A DNA stretch of 64,000 nt, taken from assembly GCF_029227915.1 (NCBI RefSeq), contig NC_079877.1:6140001-6204000 (forward strand). Direction: 5' to 3'. A model generated the notes under the pieces. The model searched no databases. It was not told where the DNA came from and saw only the letters and a list, made by a program, of their open reading frames with translations. Shown here piece after piece: positions 1 through 12,376 of the stretch. The DNA is from Hydractinia symbiolongicarpus (taxonomy: Eukaryota; Cnidaria; Hydrozoa; Anthoathecata; Hydractiniidae). The position numbers were made by a program, and so were the translations under genes. The stretch's first letter is position 1; each line of letters starts with the position of its first letter.

Positions 1-29
1 ACCACTAAAACGCATGAGACTTGTAGTTT

Positions 30-51
30 TCAAAAATGTTTTCATTTTTGA
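30..51. repeat. Perfect 9-bp inverted repeat (hairpin), in most monomers
   Basis: Left arm tcaaaaatg, loop of four T, right arm catttttga; the arms are exact reverse complements. The element recurs at monomer positions 30-51 in every 'ttttcaaaaatg' monomer. Copies with 'tttttaaaaatg' keep a 7-bp stem (aaaaatg/cattttt). Copies with 'caagaatg' keep it with one mismatch. It could extrude as a hairpin or cruciform or be a protein site; neither is shown by sequence alone. Confidence 0.8.
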
Positions 52-115
52 TGAGACGCTTAATGAAAGATGTTTAATCGCCGGCAAACGAAAACCCGCG
101 ATTTCCCGTAAATCC

Positions 116-128
116 CGGGCTTGGCCCG
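116..128. repeat. Short GC inverted repeat in the monomer core
   Basis: cgggc, three-base spacer ttg, gcccg: a perfect 5-bp stem next to the CCCGGG site at 114-119. It is intact only in monomers reading 'cccgggcttggcccg'. Monomers reading 'ggactcggcccg' destroy it, and those with the one-base-shorter 'cccggcttggcccg' weaken it. The small stem may be incidental to the GC-rich core. Confidence 0.5.
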
Positions 129-1015
129 TATAGTCGAATGTATACAAAGAAAGTACCCTGTGGGTAAACTCATTTCCAGAACGATTTTTTAAATTATTTT
201 TTCACCACTAAAACGCATGAGACTTGTAGTTTTCAAAAATGTTTTCATTTTTGATGAGACGCTGAATAAAAGAAGTTTAATCGCCGGCAAACGAAAACCT
301 GCGATTTCCCGTAAATCCCGGACTCGGCCCGTATAGTCAAAAGTATACAAAGAAAGTACCCAGGGAGTAAACTAATTTCCAGAACGATTTTTTAAATTAT
401 TTTTTCACCACTAAAACGCATGAGACTTGTAGTTTTCAAAAATGTTTTCATTTTTGATGAGACGCTGAATAAAAGAAGTTTAATCGCCGGCAAACAAAAA
501 CCTGCGATTTCCCGTAAATCCCGGACTCGGCCCGTATAGTCAAAAGTTTACAAAGAAAGTACCCGGGGTGTAAACTCATTTCCCGAACGATTTTTTAAAT
601 TATTATTTCACCACTAAAGCCCATGAGACTTGTAGTTTTTAAAAATGTTTTCATTTTTGATGAGACGCCTAATAAAAGAGGTTTAATCGCCGGCAAACGA
701 AATCCCGCGATTTCCCGTAAATCCCGGGCTTGGCCCGTATAATCGAATGTATACAAAGAAAGTACCCAGGAAGTAAACTCATTTCCCAAACGATTTTTTA
801 ATATTTTTTTTCACCACTAAAACGCATAAGACTTGTAGTTTTCAAAAATGTTTTCATTTTTGATGAGACGCTGAATAAAAGAAGTTTAATCGCCGGCAAA
901 CGAAAACCTGCGATTTCCCGTAAATCCCGGACTCGGCCCGTATAGTCAAAAGTATACAAAGAAAGTACCCAGGGAGTAAACTAATTTCCAGAACGATTTT
1001 TTAAATTATTTTTTC

Positions 1016-1826
1016 ACCACTAAAACGCATGAGACTTGTAGTTTTCAAAAATGTTTTCATTTTTGATGAGACGCTGAATAAAAGAAGTTTAATCGCCGGC
1101 AAACGAAAACCTGCGATTTCCCGTAAATCCCGGACTCGGCCCGTATAGTCAAAAGTGTACAAAGAAAGTACCCGGGGTGTAAACTCATTTCCCGAACGAT
1201 TTTTTAAATTATTATTTCACCACTAAAGCCCATGAGACTTGTAGTTTTTAAAAATGTTTTCATTTTTGATGAGACGCTTAATAAAAGAGGTTTAATCGCC
1301 GGCAAACGAAGTCCCGCGATTTCCCGTAAATCCTGGTCTTGGCCGTATAGTCGAATATATACAAAGAAAGTACCCAGGAAGTAAACTCATTTCCCGAACG
1401 ATTTTTTAAATTTTTTTTTCACCACTAAAACGCATGAGACTTGTAGTTTTCAAAAATGTTTTCATTTTTGATGAGAATCTGAATAAAAGAAGTTTAATCG
1501 CCGGCAAACGAAAACCTGCGATTTCCCGTAAATCCCGGACTCGGCCCGTATAGTCAAAAGTGTACAAAGAAAGTACCCGGGGTGTAAACTCATTTCCCGA
1601 ACGATTTTTTAAATTATTATTTCACCACTAAAGCCCATGAGACTTGTAGTTTTTAAAAATGTTTTCATTTTTGATGAGACGCTTAATAAAAGAGGTTTAA
1701 TCGCCGGCAAACGAAATCCCGCGATTTCCCGTAAATCCCGGGCTTGGCCCGTATAGTCGAATGTATACAAAGAAAGTACCCTGTGAGTAAACTCATTTCC
1801 AGAACGATTTTTTAAATTATTTTTTT
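1016..1826 (+). repeat. 4-mer higher-order repeat, copy 1
   Basis: Four monomers in fixed order: one with 'gtgtacaaag' and 'ggggtg'; an 'aagccc' head with 'cctggtcttggccg' and 'gaatatatac'; one with the rare 'gatgagaatctg'; and another 'aagccc' head. The order recurs at 2638 and 3854, and the rare 'gagaatctg' makes the match unambiguous. Confidence 0.85.
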
Positions 1827-2637
1827 ACCACTAAAACGCATAAGACTTGTAGTTTTTAAAAATGTTTTCATTTCTGATGAGACGCTGAATAAAAGAAGTT
1901 TAATCGCCGGCAAACGAAAACCCGCGATTTCCAATAAATCCCGGGCTTGGCCCGTATAGTTAAAAGTATACAAAGATAGTACCCAGGGAGTAAACTCATT
2001 TCCCGAACGATTTTTTAATTCATTTTTTCACCACTAAAACGCATGAGACTTGTAGTTTTCAAAAATGTTTTCATTTTTGATGAGACGCTGAATAAAAGAA
2101 GTTTAATCGCCGGCAAACGAAAACCTGCGATTTCCCGTAAATCCCGGACTCGGCCCGTATAGTCAAAAGTATACAACGAAAGTAGCAGGGAGTAAACTAA
2201 TTTCCAGAACGATTTTTTAAATTATTTTTTCACCACTAAAACGCATAAGACTTGTAGTTTTCAAAAATGTTTTCATTTCTGATGAGACGCTGAATAAAAG
2301 AAGTTTAATCGCCGGCAAACAAAAACCCGCGATTTCCCGTAAATCCCGGGCTTGGCCCGTATAGTCAAAAGTATACAAAGATAGTACCCAGGGAGTAAAC
2401 TCATATCGCGAACGATTTTTTATTTCATTTTTTCACCACTAAAACGCATGAGACTTGTAGTTTTCAAAAATGTTTTCATTTTTGATGAGACGCTGAATAA
2501 AAGAAGTTTAATCGCCGGCAAACGAAAACCTGCGATTTCCCGTAAATCCCGGACTCGGCCCGTATAGTCAAAAGTATACAAAGAAAGTACCCAGGGAGTA
2601 AACTAATTTCCAGAACGATTTTTTAAAATATTTTTTC

Positions 2638-3447
2638 ACCACTAAAACGCATGAGACTTGTAGTTTTCAAAAATGTTTTCATTTTTGATGAGACGCTGAA
2701 TAAAAGAAGTTTAATCGCCGGCAAACGAAAACCTGCGATTTCCCGTAAATCCCGGACTCGGCCCGTATAGTCAAAAGTGTACAAAGAAAGTACCCGGGGT
2801 GTAAACTCATTTCCCGAACGATTTTTTAAATTATTATTTCACCACTAAAGCCCATGAGACTTGTAGTTTTTAAAAATGTTTTCATTTTTGATGAGACGCT
2901 TAATAAAAGAGGTTTAATCGCCGGCAAACGAAGTCCCGCGATTTCCCGTAAATCCTGGTCTTGGCCGTATAGTCGAATATATACAAAGAAAGTACCCAGG
3001 AAGTAAACTCATTTCCCGAACGATTTTTTAAATTTTTTTTTCACCACTAAAACGCATGAGACTTGTAGTTTTCAAAAATGTTTTCATTTTTGATGAGAAT
3101 CTGAATAAAAGAAGTTTAATCGCCGGCAAACGAAAACCTGCGATTTCCCGTAAATCCCGGACTCGGCCCGTATAGTCAAAAGTGTACAAAGAAAGTACCC
3201 GGGGTGTAAACTCATTTCCCGAACGATTTTTTAAATTATTATTTCACCACTAAAGCCCATGAGACTAGTAGTTTTTAAAAATGTTTTCATTTTTGATGAT
3301 ACGCTTAATAAAAGAGGTTTAATCGCCGGCAAACGAAATCCTGCGATTTCCCGTAAATCCCGGGCTTGGCCCGTATAATCGAATGTATACAAAGAAAGTA
3401 CCCAGGAAGTAAACTCATTTCCCGAACGATTTTTTAATATTTTTTTC
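2638..3447 (+). repeat. 4-mer higher-order repeat, copy 2
   Basis: Same order of four monomer classes as at 1016, displaced by about 1,622 bp, including the 'gagaatctg' monomer. The last monomer has private changes ('gagactagtag', 'gatgatacgc'). Confidence 0.85.
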
Positions 3448-3853
3448 ACCACTAAAACGCATGAGACTTGTAGTTTTCAAAAATGTTTTCATTTTTGATG
3501 AGACGCTTAATGAAAGATGTTTAATCGCCGGCAAACGAAAACCCGCGATTTCCCGTAAATCCCAGGCTTGGCCCGTATAGTCGAATGTATACAAAGAAAG
3601 TACCCTGTGGGTAAACTCATTTCCAGAACGATTTTTTAAATTATTTTTTCACCACTAAAACGCATGAGACTTGTAGTTTTCAAAAATGTTTTCATTTTTG
3701 ATGAGACGCTGAATAAAAGAAGTTTAATCGCCGGCAAACGAAAACCTGCGATTTCCCGTAAATCCCGGACTCGGCCCGTATAGTCAAAAGTATACAAAGA
3801 AAGTACCCAGGGAGTAAACTAATTTCCAGAACGATTTTTTAAATTATTTTTTC

Positions 3854-4664
3854 ACCACTAAAACGCATGAGACTTGTAGTTTTCAAAAATGTTTTCATTT
3901 TTGATGAGACGCTGAATAAAAGAAGTTTAATCGCCGGCAAACAAAAACCTGCGATTTCCCGTAAATCCCGGACTCGGCCCGTATAGTCAAAAGTTTACAA
4001 AGAAAGTACCCGGGGTGTAAACTCATTTCCCGAACGATTTTTTAAATTATTATTTCACCACTAAAGCCCATGAGACTTGTAGTTTTTAAAAATGTTTTCA
4101 TTTTTGATGAGACGCTTAATAAAAGAGGTTTAATCGCCGGCAAACGAAGTCCCGCGATTTCCCGTAAATCCTGGTCTTGGCCGTATAGTCGAATATATAC
4201 AAAGAAAGTACCCAGGAAGTAAACTCATTTCCCGAACGATTTTTTAAATTTTTTTTTCACCACTAAAACGCATGAGACTTGTAGTTTTCAAAAATGTTTT
4301 CATTTTTGATGAGAATCTGAATAAAAGAAGTTTAATCGCCGGCAAACGAAAACTTGCGATTTCCCGTAAATCCCGGACTCGGCCCGTATAGTCAAAAGTG
4401 TACAAAGAAAGTACCCGGGGTGTAAACTCATTTCCCGAACGATTTTTTAAATTATTATTTCATTACTAAAGCCCATGAGACTTGTAGTTTTTAAAAATGT
4501 TTTCATTTTTGATGAGACGCTTAATAAAAGAGGTTTAATCGCCGGCAAACGAAATCCCGCGATTTCCCGTAAATCCCGGGCTTGGCCCGTATAATCGAAT
4601 GTATACAAAGAAAGTACCCAGGAAGTAAACTCATTTCCCAAACGATTTTTTAATATTTTTTTTC
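3854..4664 (+). repeat. 4-mer higher-order repeat, copy 3
   Basis: Third copy, displaced by about 1,216 bp from copy 2 and again carrying 'gagaatctg' (near 4311). The first monomer has 'gtttacaaag' instead of 'gtgtacaaag', as in the monomer at 407, so it is a recombinant between neighbouring variants. The last monomer starts 'cattacta' instead of 'caccacta'. Confidence 0.85.
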
Positions 4665-4740
4665 ACCACTAAAACGCATGAGACTTGTAGTTTTCAAAAA
4701 TGTTTTCATTATTGATGAGACGCTTAATGAAAGAGGTTTA

Positions 4741-6770
4741 ATCGCCGGCAAACGAAAACCCGCGATTTCCCGTAAATCCCGGGCTTGGCCCGTATAGTCG
4801 AATGTATACAAAGAAAGTACCCTGTGAGTAAACTCATTTCCAGAACGATTTTTTAAATTATTTTTTCACCACTAAAACGCATAAGACTTGTAGTTTTCAA
4901 AAATGTTTTCATTTCTGATGAGACGCTGAATAAAAGAAGTTTAATCGCCGCCAAACGAAAACCCGCAATTTCCCGTAAATCCCGGGCTTGGCCCGTATAG
5001 TCAAAAGTATACAAAGATAGTACCCAGGGAGTAAACGCATTTCCCGAACGATTTTTTAATTCATTTTTTCACCACTAAAACGCATGAGACTTGTAGTTTT
5101 CAAAAATGTTTTCATTTTTGATGAGACGCTGAATAAAAGAAGTTTAATCGCCGGCAAACGAAAACCTGCGATTTCCCGTAAATCCCGGTCTCGGCCCGTA
5201 TAGTCAAAAGTATACAAAGAAAGTACCCAGGGAGTAAACTAATTTCCAGAACGATTTTTTAAATTATTTTTTTACCACTAAAACGCATAAGACTTTTAGT
5301 TTTCAAAAATGTTTTCATTTCTGATGAGACGCTGAATAAAAGAAGTTTAATCGCCGGCAAACGAATACCCGCGATTTGCCGTAAATCCCGGACTCGGCCC
5401 GTATAGTCAAAAGTATACAAAGAAAGTACCCAGGGAGTAAACTCATTTCCCAAACGATTTTTCAAATTTATATTTTACCACTAAAGCCCATGAGACTTGT
5501 AGTTTTTGAAAATGTTTTCATTTTTGATGAGACGCTGAATAAAAGAAGTTTAATCGGCGGCAAACAAAAACCCGCGATTTCCCGTAAATCCCGGTCTCGG
5601 CCCGTATAGTCAAAAGTATACAAGGAAAGTACCCAGTATGTAAACTCATTTCCCTAACGAATTTTTAAATTATTTTTTCACCACTTAAACGCATGAGACT
5701 TGTAGTTTTCAAAAATGTTTTCATTTTTGATGAGATGCTGAATAAAAGAAGTTTAATCACCGGCAAACAAAAACCTGCGATTTCCCGTAAATCCCGGACT
5801 CGGCACGTATAGTCAAAAGTATACAAGGAAAGTACCCAGTGAGTAAACTCATTTCCCGAACGATTTTTTAAATTATTTTTTCACCACTAAAACGCATGAG
5901 ACTTGTAGTTTTCAAAAATGTTTTCATTTTTGATGAGACGCTGAATAAAAGAAGTTTAATCGCCGGCAAACGAAAACCTGCCATTTCCCGTAAATCCCGG
6001 ACTCGGCCCGTATAGTCAAAAGTATACAAAGAAAGTACCTAGGGAGTAAACTAATTTCCCAAACGATTTTTTAAATTATTATTTCACCACTAAAGCCCAT
6101 GAGACTTGTAGTTTTTAAAAATGTTTTCATTTTTGATGAGAGGCTGAATAAAAGAAGTTTAATCGCCGGCAAACGAATACCCGCGATTTCCCGTAAATCC
6201 CGGACTCGGCCCGTATAGTCAAAAGGATACAAAGAAAGTACCCAGGGAGTAAACTAATTTCCAGAACGATTTTTTAAATTATTTTTTCACCACTAAAACG
6301 CATAAGACTTGTAGTTTTCAAAAATGTTTTCATTTCTGATGAGACGCTGAATAAAAGAAGTTTAATCGCCGGCAAACGAAAACCCGCGATTTCCCGTAAA
6401 TCCCGGGCTTGGCCCGTATAGTCAAAAGTATACAAAGATAGTACCCAGGGAGTAAACTCATTTCCCGAACGATTTTTTAATTCATTTTTTCACCACTAAA
6501 ACGCACGAGACTTGTAGTTTTCAAAAATGTTTTCATTTTTGATGAGACGCTGAATAAAAGAAGTTTAATCGCCGGCAAACGAAAACCTGCGATTTCCCGT
6601 AAATCCCGGACTCGGCCCGTATAGTCAAAAGTATACAAAGAAAGTACCCAGGGAGTAAACTAATTTCTAGAACGATTTTTTAAATTATTTTTTCACCACT
6701 AAAACGCATAAGACTTGTAGTTTTCAAAAATGTTTTCATTTCTGATGAGACGCTGAATAAAAGAAGTTTA
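4741..6770 (+). repeat. 10-mer HOR (2,030 bp), copy 1
   Basis: Ten monomers repeated directly downstream with an exact offset of 2,030 bp. Shared private marks include 'tacccgcgatttgccg', 'caaggaaagtacccagtatg' with 'tccctaacga', 'ccacttaaacg' with 'gagatgctg' and 'aatcaccgg', 'gagaggctg', and 'cgcacgagac'. By eye about ten substitutions separate the copies, about 99.5% identity. Confidence 0.9.
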
Positions 6771-8800
6771 ATCGCCGGCAAACGAAAACCCGCGATTTCC
6801 CGTAAATCCCGGGCTTGGCCCGTATAGTCGAATGTATACAAAGAAAGTACCCTGTGAGTAAACTCATTTCCAGAACGATTTTTTAAATTATTTTTTCACC
6901 ACTAAAACGCATAAGACTTGTAGTTTTCAAAAATGTTTTCATTTCTGATGAGACGCTGAATAAAAGAAGTTTAATCGCCGCCAAACGAAAACCCGCGATT
7001 TCCCGTAAATCCCGGGCTTGGCCCGTATAGTCAAAAGTATACAAAGATAGTACCCAGGGAGTAAACGCATTTCCCGAACGATTTTTTAATTCATTTTTTC
7101 ACCACTAAAACGCATGAGACTTGTAGTTTTCAAAAATGTTTTCATTTTTGATGAGACGCTGAATAAAAGAAGTTTAATCGCCGGCAAACGAAAACCTGCG
7201 ATTTCCCGTAAATCCCGGTCTCGGCCCGTATAGTCAAAAGTATACAAAGAAAGTACCCAGGGAGTAAACTAATTTCCAGAACGATTTTTTAAATTATTTT
7301 TTTACCACTAAAACGCATAAGACTTGTAGTTTTCAAAAATGTTTTCATTTCTGATGAGACGCTGAATAAAAGAAGTTTAATCGCCGGCAAACGAATACCC
7401 GCGATTTGCCGTAAATCCCGGACTCGGCCCGTATAGTCAAAAGTGTACAAAGAAAGTACCCAGGGAGTAAACTCATTTCCCAAACGATTTTTCAAATTTA
7501 TATTTTACCACTAAAGCCCATGAGACTTGTAGTTTTTGAAAATGTTTTCATTTTTGATGAGACGCTGAATAAAAGAAGTTTAATCGCCGGCAAACGAAAA
7601 CCCGCGATTTCCCGTAAATCCCGGTCTCGGCCCGTATAGTCAAAAGTATACAAGGAAAGTACCCAGTATGTAAACTCATTTCCCTAACGAATTTTTAAAT
7701 TATTTTTTCACCACTTAAACGCATGAGACTTGTAGTTTTCAAAAATGTTTTCATTTTTGATGAGATGCTGAATAAAAGAAGTTTAATCACCGGCAAACAA
7801 AAACCTGCGATTTCCCGTAAATCCCGGACTCGGCACGTATAGTCAAAAGTATACAAGGAAAGTACCCAGTGAGTAAACTCATTTCCCGAACGATTTTTTA
7901 AATTATTTTTTCACGACTAAAACGCATGAGACTTGTAGTTTTCAAAAATGTTTTCATTTTTGATGAGACGCTGAATAAAAGAAGTTTAATTGCCGGCAAA
8001 CGAAAACCTGCCATTTCCCGTAAATCCCGGACTCGGCCCGTATAGTCAAAAGTATACAAAGAAAGTACCTAGGGAGTAAACTAATTTCCCAAACGATTTT
8101 TTAAATTATTATTTCACCACTAAAGCCCATGAGACTTGTAGTTTTTAAAAATGTTTTCATTTTTGATGAGAGGCTGAATAAAAGAAGTTTAATCGCCGGC
8201 AAACGAATACCCGCGATTTCCCGTAAATCCCGGACTCGGCCCGTATAGTCAAAAGGATACAAAGAAAGTACCCAGGGAGTAAACTAATTTCCAGAACGAT
8301 TTTTTAAATTATTTTATCACCACTAAAACGCATAAGACTTGTAGTTTTCAAAAATGTTTTCATTTCTGATGAGACGCTGAATAAAAGAAGTTTAATCGCC
8401 GGCAAACGAAAACCCGCGATTTCCCGTAAATCCCGGGCTTGGCCCGTATAGTCAAAAGTATACAAAGATAGTACCCAGGGAGTAAACTCATTTCCCGAAC
8501 GATTTTTTAATTCATTTTTTCACCACTAAAACGCACGAGACTTGTAGTTTTCAAAAATGTTTTCATTTTTGATGAGACGCTGAATAAAAGAAGTTTAATC
8601 GCCGGCAAACGAAAACCTGCGATTTCCCGTAAATCCCGGACTCGGCCCGTATAGTCAAAAGTATACAAAGAAAGTACCCAGGGAGTAAACTAATTTCCAG
8701 AACGATTTTTTAAATTATTTTTTCACCACTAAAACGCATAAGACTTGTAGTTTTCAAAAATGTTTTCATTTCTGATGAGACACTGAATAAAAGAAGTTTA
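6771..8800 (+). repeat. 10-mer HOR (2,030 bp), copy 2
   Basis: Second copy of the 10-mer. Differences from copy 1 include 'gacttgtag' versus 'gacttttag', 'cacgacta' versus 'caccacta', and 'taattgcc' versus 'taatcgcc'. Near 8801-8830 the sequence jumps back to the equivalent of about 7603, which marks the unequal-exchange junction with the partial third copy. Confidence 0.9.
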
Positions 8801-9790
8801 ATCGCCGGCAAACGAAAACCCGCGATTTCCCGTAAATCCCGGTCTCGGCCCGTATAGTCAAAAGTATACAAGGAAAGTACCCAGTATGTAAACTCATTTC
8901 CCTAACGAATTTTTAAATTATTTTTTCACCAATTAAACGCATGAGACTTGTAGTTTTCAAAAATGTTTTCATTTTTGATGAGATGCTGAATAAAAGAAGT
9001 TTAATCACCGGCAAACAAAAACCTGCGATTTCCCGTAAATCCCGGACTCGGCACGTATAGTCAAAAGTATAGAAGGAAAGTACCCAGTGAGTAAACTCAT
9101 TTCCCGAACGATTTTTTAAATTATTTTTTCACCACTAAAACGCATGAGACTTGTAGTTTTCAAAAATGTTTTCATTTTTGATGAGACGCTGAATAAAAGA
9201 AGTTTAATCGCCGGCAAACGAAAACCTGCCATTTCCCGTAAATCCCGGACTGGGCCCGTATAGTCAAAAGTATACAAAGAAAGTACCTAGGGAGTAAACT
9301 AATTTCCCAAACGATTTTTTAAATTATTATTTCACCACTAAAGCCCATGAGACTTGTAGTTTTTAAAAATGTTTTCATTTTTGATGAGAGGCTGAATAAA
9401 AAAAGTTTAATCGCCGGCAAACGAATACCCGCGATTTCCCGTAAATCCCGGACTCGGCCCGTATAGTCAAAAGGATACAAAGAAAGTACCCAGGGAGTAA
9501 ACTAATTTCCAGAACGATTTTTTAAATTATTTTTTCACCACTAAAACGCATAAGACTTGTAGTTTTTAAAAATGTTTTCATTTCTGATGAGACGCTGAAT
9601 AAAAGAAGTTTAATCGCCGGCAAACGAAAACCCGCGATTTCCCGTAAATCCCGGGCTTGGCCCGTATAGACAAAAGTATACAAAGATAGTACCCAGGGAG
9701 TAAACTCATTTCCCGAACGATTTTTTAATTCATTTTTTCACCACTAAAACGCACGAGACTTGTAGTTTTCAAAAATGTTTTCATTTTTGA
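8801..9790 (+). repeat. Partial third copy of the 10-mer (about 5 monomers)
   Basis: This block repeats the middle monomers of the 10-mer at an offset of 1,218 bp (6 x 203) from copy 2. It carries the 'ttaaacg' / 'gagatgctg' / 'aatcaccgg' monomer (here 'caccaattaaacg' at about 8927), the 'gaggctg' monomer and the 'cgcacgagac' monomer. It then diverges near 9790. Confidence 0.85.
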
Positions 9791-11768
9791 TGAGACACTG
9801 AATAAAAGAAGTTTAATCGCCGGCAAACGAATACCCGCCATTTCCCGTAAATCCCGGACTCGGCCTGTATAGTCAAAAGTATACAAAGAAAGTACCCAGG
9901 GAGTAAACTCATTTCCCGAAAGATTTTTTAAATCATTTTTTCACCACTAAAACGCATGAGACTTGTAGTTTTCAAAAATGTTTTCATTTTTGATGAGACG
10001 CTGAATAAAAGAAGTTTAATCGCCGGCAAACGAAAACCTGCGATTTCCCGTAAATCCCGGACTCGGCCCGTATAGTCAAAAGTGTACAAAGAAAGTACCC
10101 GGGGTGTAAACTCATTTCCCGAACGATTTTTTAAATTATTATTTCACCACTAAAGCCCACGAGACTTGTAGTTTTTAAAAATGTTTTCATTTTTGATGAG
10201 ACGCTGAATAAAATAAGTTTAATCGCCGGCAAACGAAAACCCGCGATTTCCCGTAAATCCCGGGCTTGGCCCGTATAGTCAAAAGTATACAAAGATAGTA
10301 CCCAGGGAGTAAACGCATTTCCCGAACGATTTTTTAATTCATTTTTTCACCACTAAAACGCATGAGACTTGTAGTTTTCAAAAATGTTTTCATTTTTGAT
10401 GAGACGCTGAATAAAAGAAGTTTAATCGCCGGCAAACGAAAACCTGCGATTTCCCGTAAATCCTGGACCCGGCCCGTATAGTCAAAAGTATACAAAGAAA
10501 GTACCCAGGGAGTAAACTAATTTGCAGAACGATTTTTTAAATTATTTTTTCACCACTAAAACGCATAAGACTTGTAGTTTTCAAAAATGTTTTCATTTTT
10601 GATGAGACGCTGAATAAAAGAAGTTTAATCGCCGGCAAACGAAAACCCGCGATTTCCGTAAATCCCGGGCTTGGCCCGTATAGTCAAAAGTATACAAAGA
10701 TAGTACCCAGGGAGTAAACTCATTTCCCGAACGATTTTTTAATTCATTTTTTCACCACTAAAACGCATGAGACTTGTAGTTTTCAAAAATGTTTTCATTT
10801 TTGATGAGACGCTGAATAAAAGAAGTTTAATCGCCGGCAAACGAATACCCGCGATTTCCTGTAAATCCCGGACTCGGCCCGTATAGTCAAAAGTATACAA
10901 AGAAAGTACCCAGGGAGTAAATTCATTTCCCAAACGATTTTTCAAATTTATATTTTACCACTAAAGCCCATGAGACTTGTAGTTTTTAAAAATGTTTTCA
11001 TTTTTGATGAGACGCTGAATAAAAGAAGTTTAATCGCCGGCAAACGAAAACCTGCGATTTCCCGTAAATCCCGGTCTCGGCCCGTATAGTCAAAAGTATA
11101 CAAGGAAAGTACCCAGTATGTAAACTCATTTCCCTAACGAATTTTTAAATTATTTTTTCACCACTAAAACGCATGAGACTTGTAGTTTTCAAAAATGTTT
11201 TCATTTTTGATGAGACGCTGAATAAAAGAAGTTTAATCACCGGCAAACGAAAACCTGCGATTTCCCGTAAATCCCGGACTCGGCACGTATAGTCAAAAGT
11301 ATACAAGGAAAGTACCCAGTGAGTAAACTCACTTCCCGAACGATTTTTTAAATTATTTTTTCACCACTAAAACGCATGAGACTTGTAGTTTTCAAAAATG
11401 TTTTCATTTTTGATGAGACGCTGAATAAAAGAAGTTTAATCGCCAGCAAACGAAAACCTGCGATTTCCCGTAAATCCCGGACTCGGCCCGTATAGTCAAA
11501 AGTATACAAAGAAAGTACCCAGGGAGTAAACTAATTTCCCAAACGATTTTTTAAATTATTATTTCACCACTAAAGCCCATGAGACTTGTAGTTTTTAAAA
11601 ATGTTTTCATTTTTGATGAGACGCTGAATAAAAGAAGTTTAATCGCCGGCAAACGAAAACCTGCGATTTCCCGTAAATCCCGGACTCGGCACGTATAGTC
11701 AAAAGTATACAAGGAAAGTACCCAGTGAGTAAACTCATTTCCCGAAGGATTTTTTAAATTATTTTTTC
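9791..11768 (+). repeat. Mosaic satellite with a degraded copy of part of the 10-mer
   Basis: No clean tandem HOR is visible here. Monomers from about 10550 to 11770 follow the order of monomers at about 5071-6290: the 'tacccgcg' monomer at 10753, the 'caaggaaagtacccagtatg' monomer at 10956, and the 'aatcaccgg' / 'cggcacgtat' monomer at 11159. They have more substitutions than the tandem copies do. This looks like an older copy of part of the 10-mer. Confidence 0.65.
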
Positions 11769-12376
11769 ACCACTAAAACGCATGAGACTTGTAGTTTTCA
11801 AAAATGTTTTCATTTTTGATGAGACGCTGAATAAAAGAAGTTTAATCGCCGGCAAACGAAAACCTGCGATTTCCCGTAAATCCCGGACTCGGCCTGTATA
11901 GTCAAAAGTATACAAAGAAAGTACCCAGGGAGTAAACTCATTTCCCAAACGATTATTTAAATTATTATTTCACCACTAAAGCCCATGAGACTTGTAGTTT
12001 TTAAAAATGTTTTCATTTTTGATGAGACGCAGAATAAAAGAAGTTTAATCGCCGGCAAACAAAAACCCGCGATTTCCGTAAACCCCGGACTCGGCCCGCG
12101 TAGTCAAAAGTATACAAAGAAAGTACCCAGGGAGTAAACTCATTTCCCGAACGATTTTTTAAATTATTTTTTCACCACTAAAACGCATGAGACTTGTAGT
12201 TTTCAAAAATGTTTTCATTTTTGATGAGACGCTGAAAAAAAGAAGTTTAATCGCCGGCAATCGAAAACCCGCCATTTCCCGTAAACCCCGGACTCGGCCC
12301 GCATAATCAAAAGTATACAAAGAAAGTACCCAGGGAGTAAACTCATTTCCCGAACGATTTTTTAAATTATTTTTTC
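11769..12376 (+). repeat. 3-mer HOR (608 bp), copy 1
   Basis: Three monomers. The middle one has 'gacgcagaataaaag' and 'aaccccggactcggcccgcg', and recurs 608 bp downstream. The third monomer carries 'ctgaaaaaaag', 'ggcaatcg' and 'cccgccattt', which are not in the next copy. Confidence 0.75.

Larger units (their letters stand above)
1..203 (+). repeat. Reference satellite monomer (first full copy)
   Basis: This copy is used for monomer coordinates. Positions 1-30 are the head (accacta, cgcatgagac, ttgtagtttt). Positions 30-51 are an inverted repeat. Positions 52-78 are variable: 'gctgaataaaagaag' in most copies, 'gcttaatgaaagatg' here. The GC-rich core is about 79-130 with GCCGGC at 80-85 and CCCGGG at 114-119. 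GTATAC is at 140-145. TTTAAA at about 188-193 sits in a T/A-tract linker of about 183-203. This copy has the tail 'gtcgaatg ... ccctgtggg' and 'ttccagaacg', the less common of the two main tail types. Confidence 0.95.
1..3447 (+). repeat. Left-edge block, opening trimer repeated at 3448
   Basis: The first three monomers (about 1-610), with the marker 'gcttaatgaaagatg', a second monomer with 'ctaatttccag' and a third with 'gtttacaaag', recur in the same order at 3448 to about 4057. That is an offset of 3,447 bp, about 17 monomers. The rest of the block is a shuffled mix of the same classes. The left end of the unit may lie outside the window. Confidence 0.7.

Noticed and set aside
72-90. Wider dyad around GCCGGC (gttt ... 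aaac)
   Set aside because: Only four outer bases pair (gttt/aaac), with unpaired bases between them and the GCCGGC palindrome; too weak to call beyond the restriction-type palindrome.
80-100. CENP-B box-like sequence on the minus strand (ttcgtttgccggcg)
   Set aside because: It starts TTCG but lacks the required A and the CGGG at the right spacing of the CENP-B core. The 'cgttcggg' near monomer position 177-184 (minus strand) also fails the core.
4200-4230. Promoter-like TATA stretches ('tatatac', 'gtataatcg')
   Set aside because: These are ordinary monomer variants repeated with the unit and have no gene downstream.
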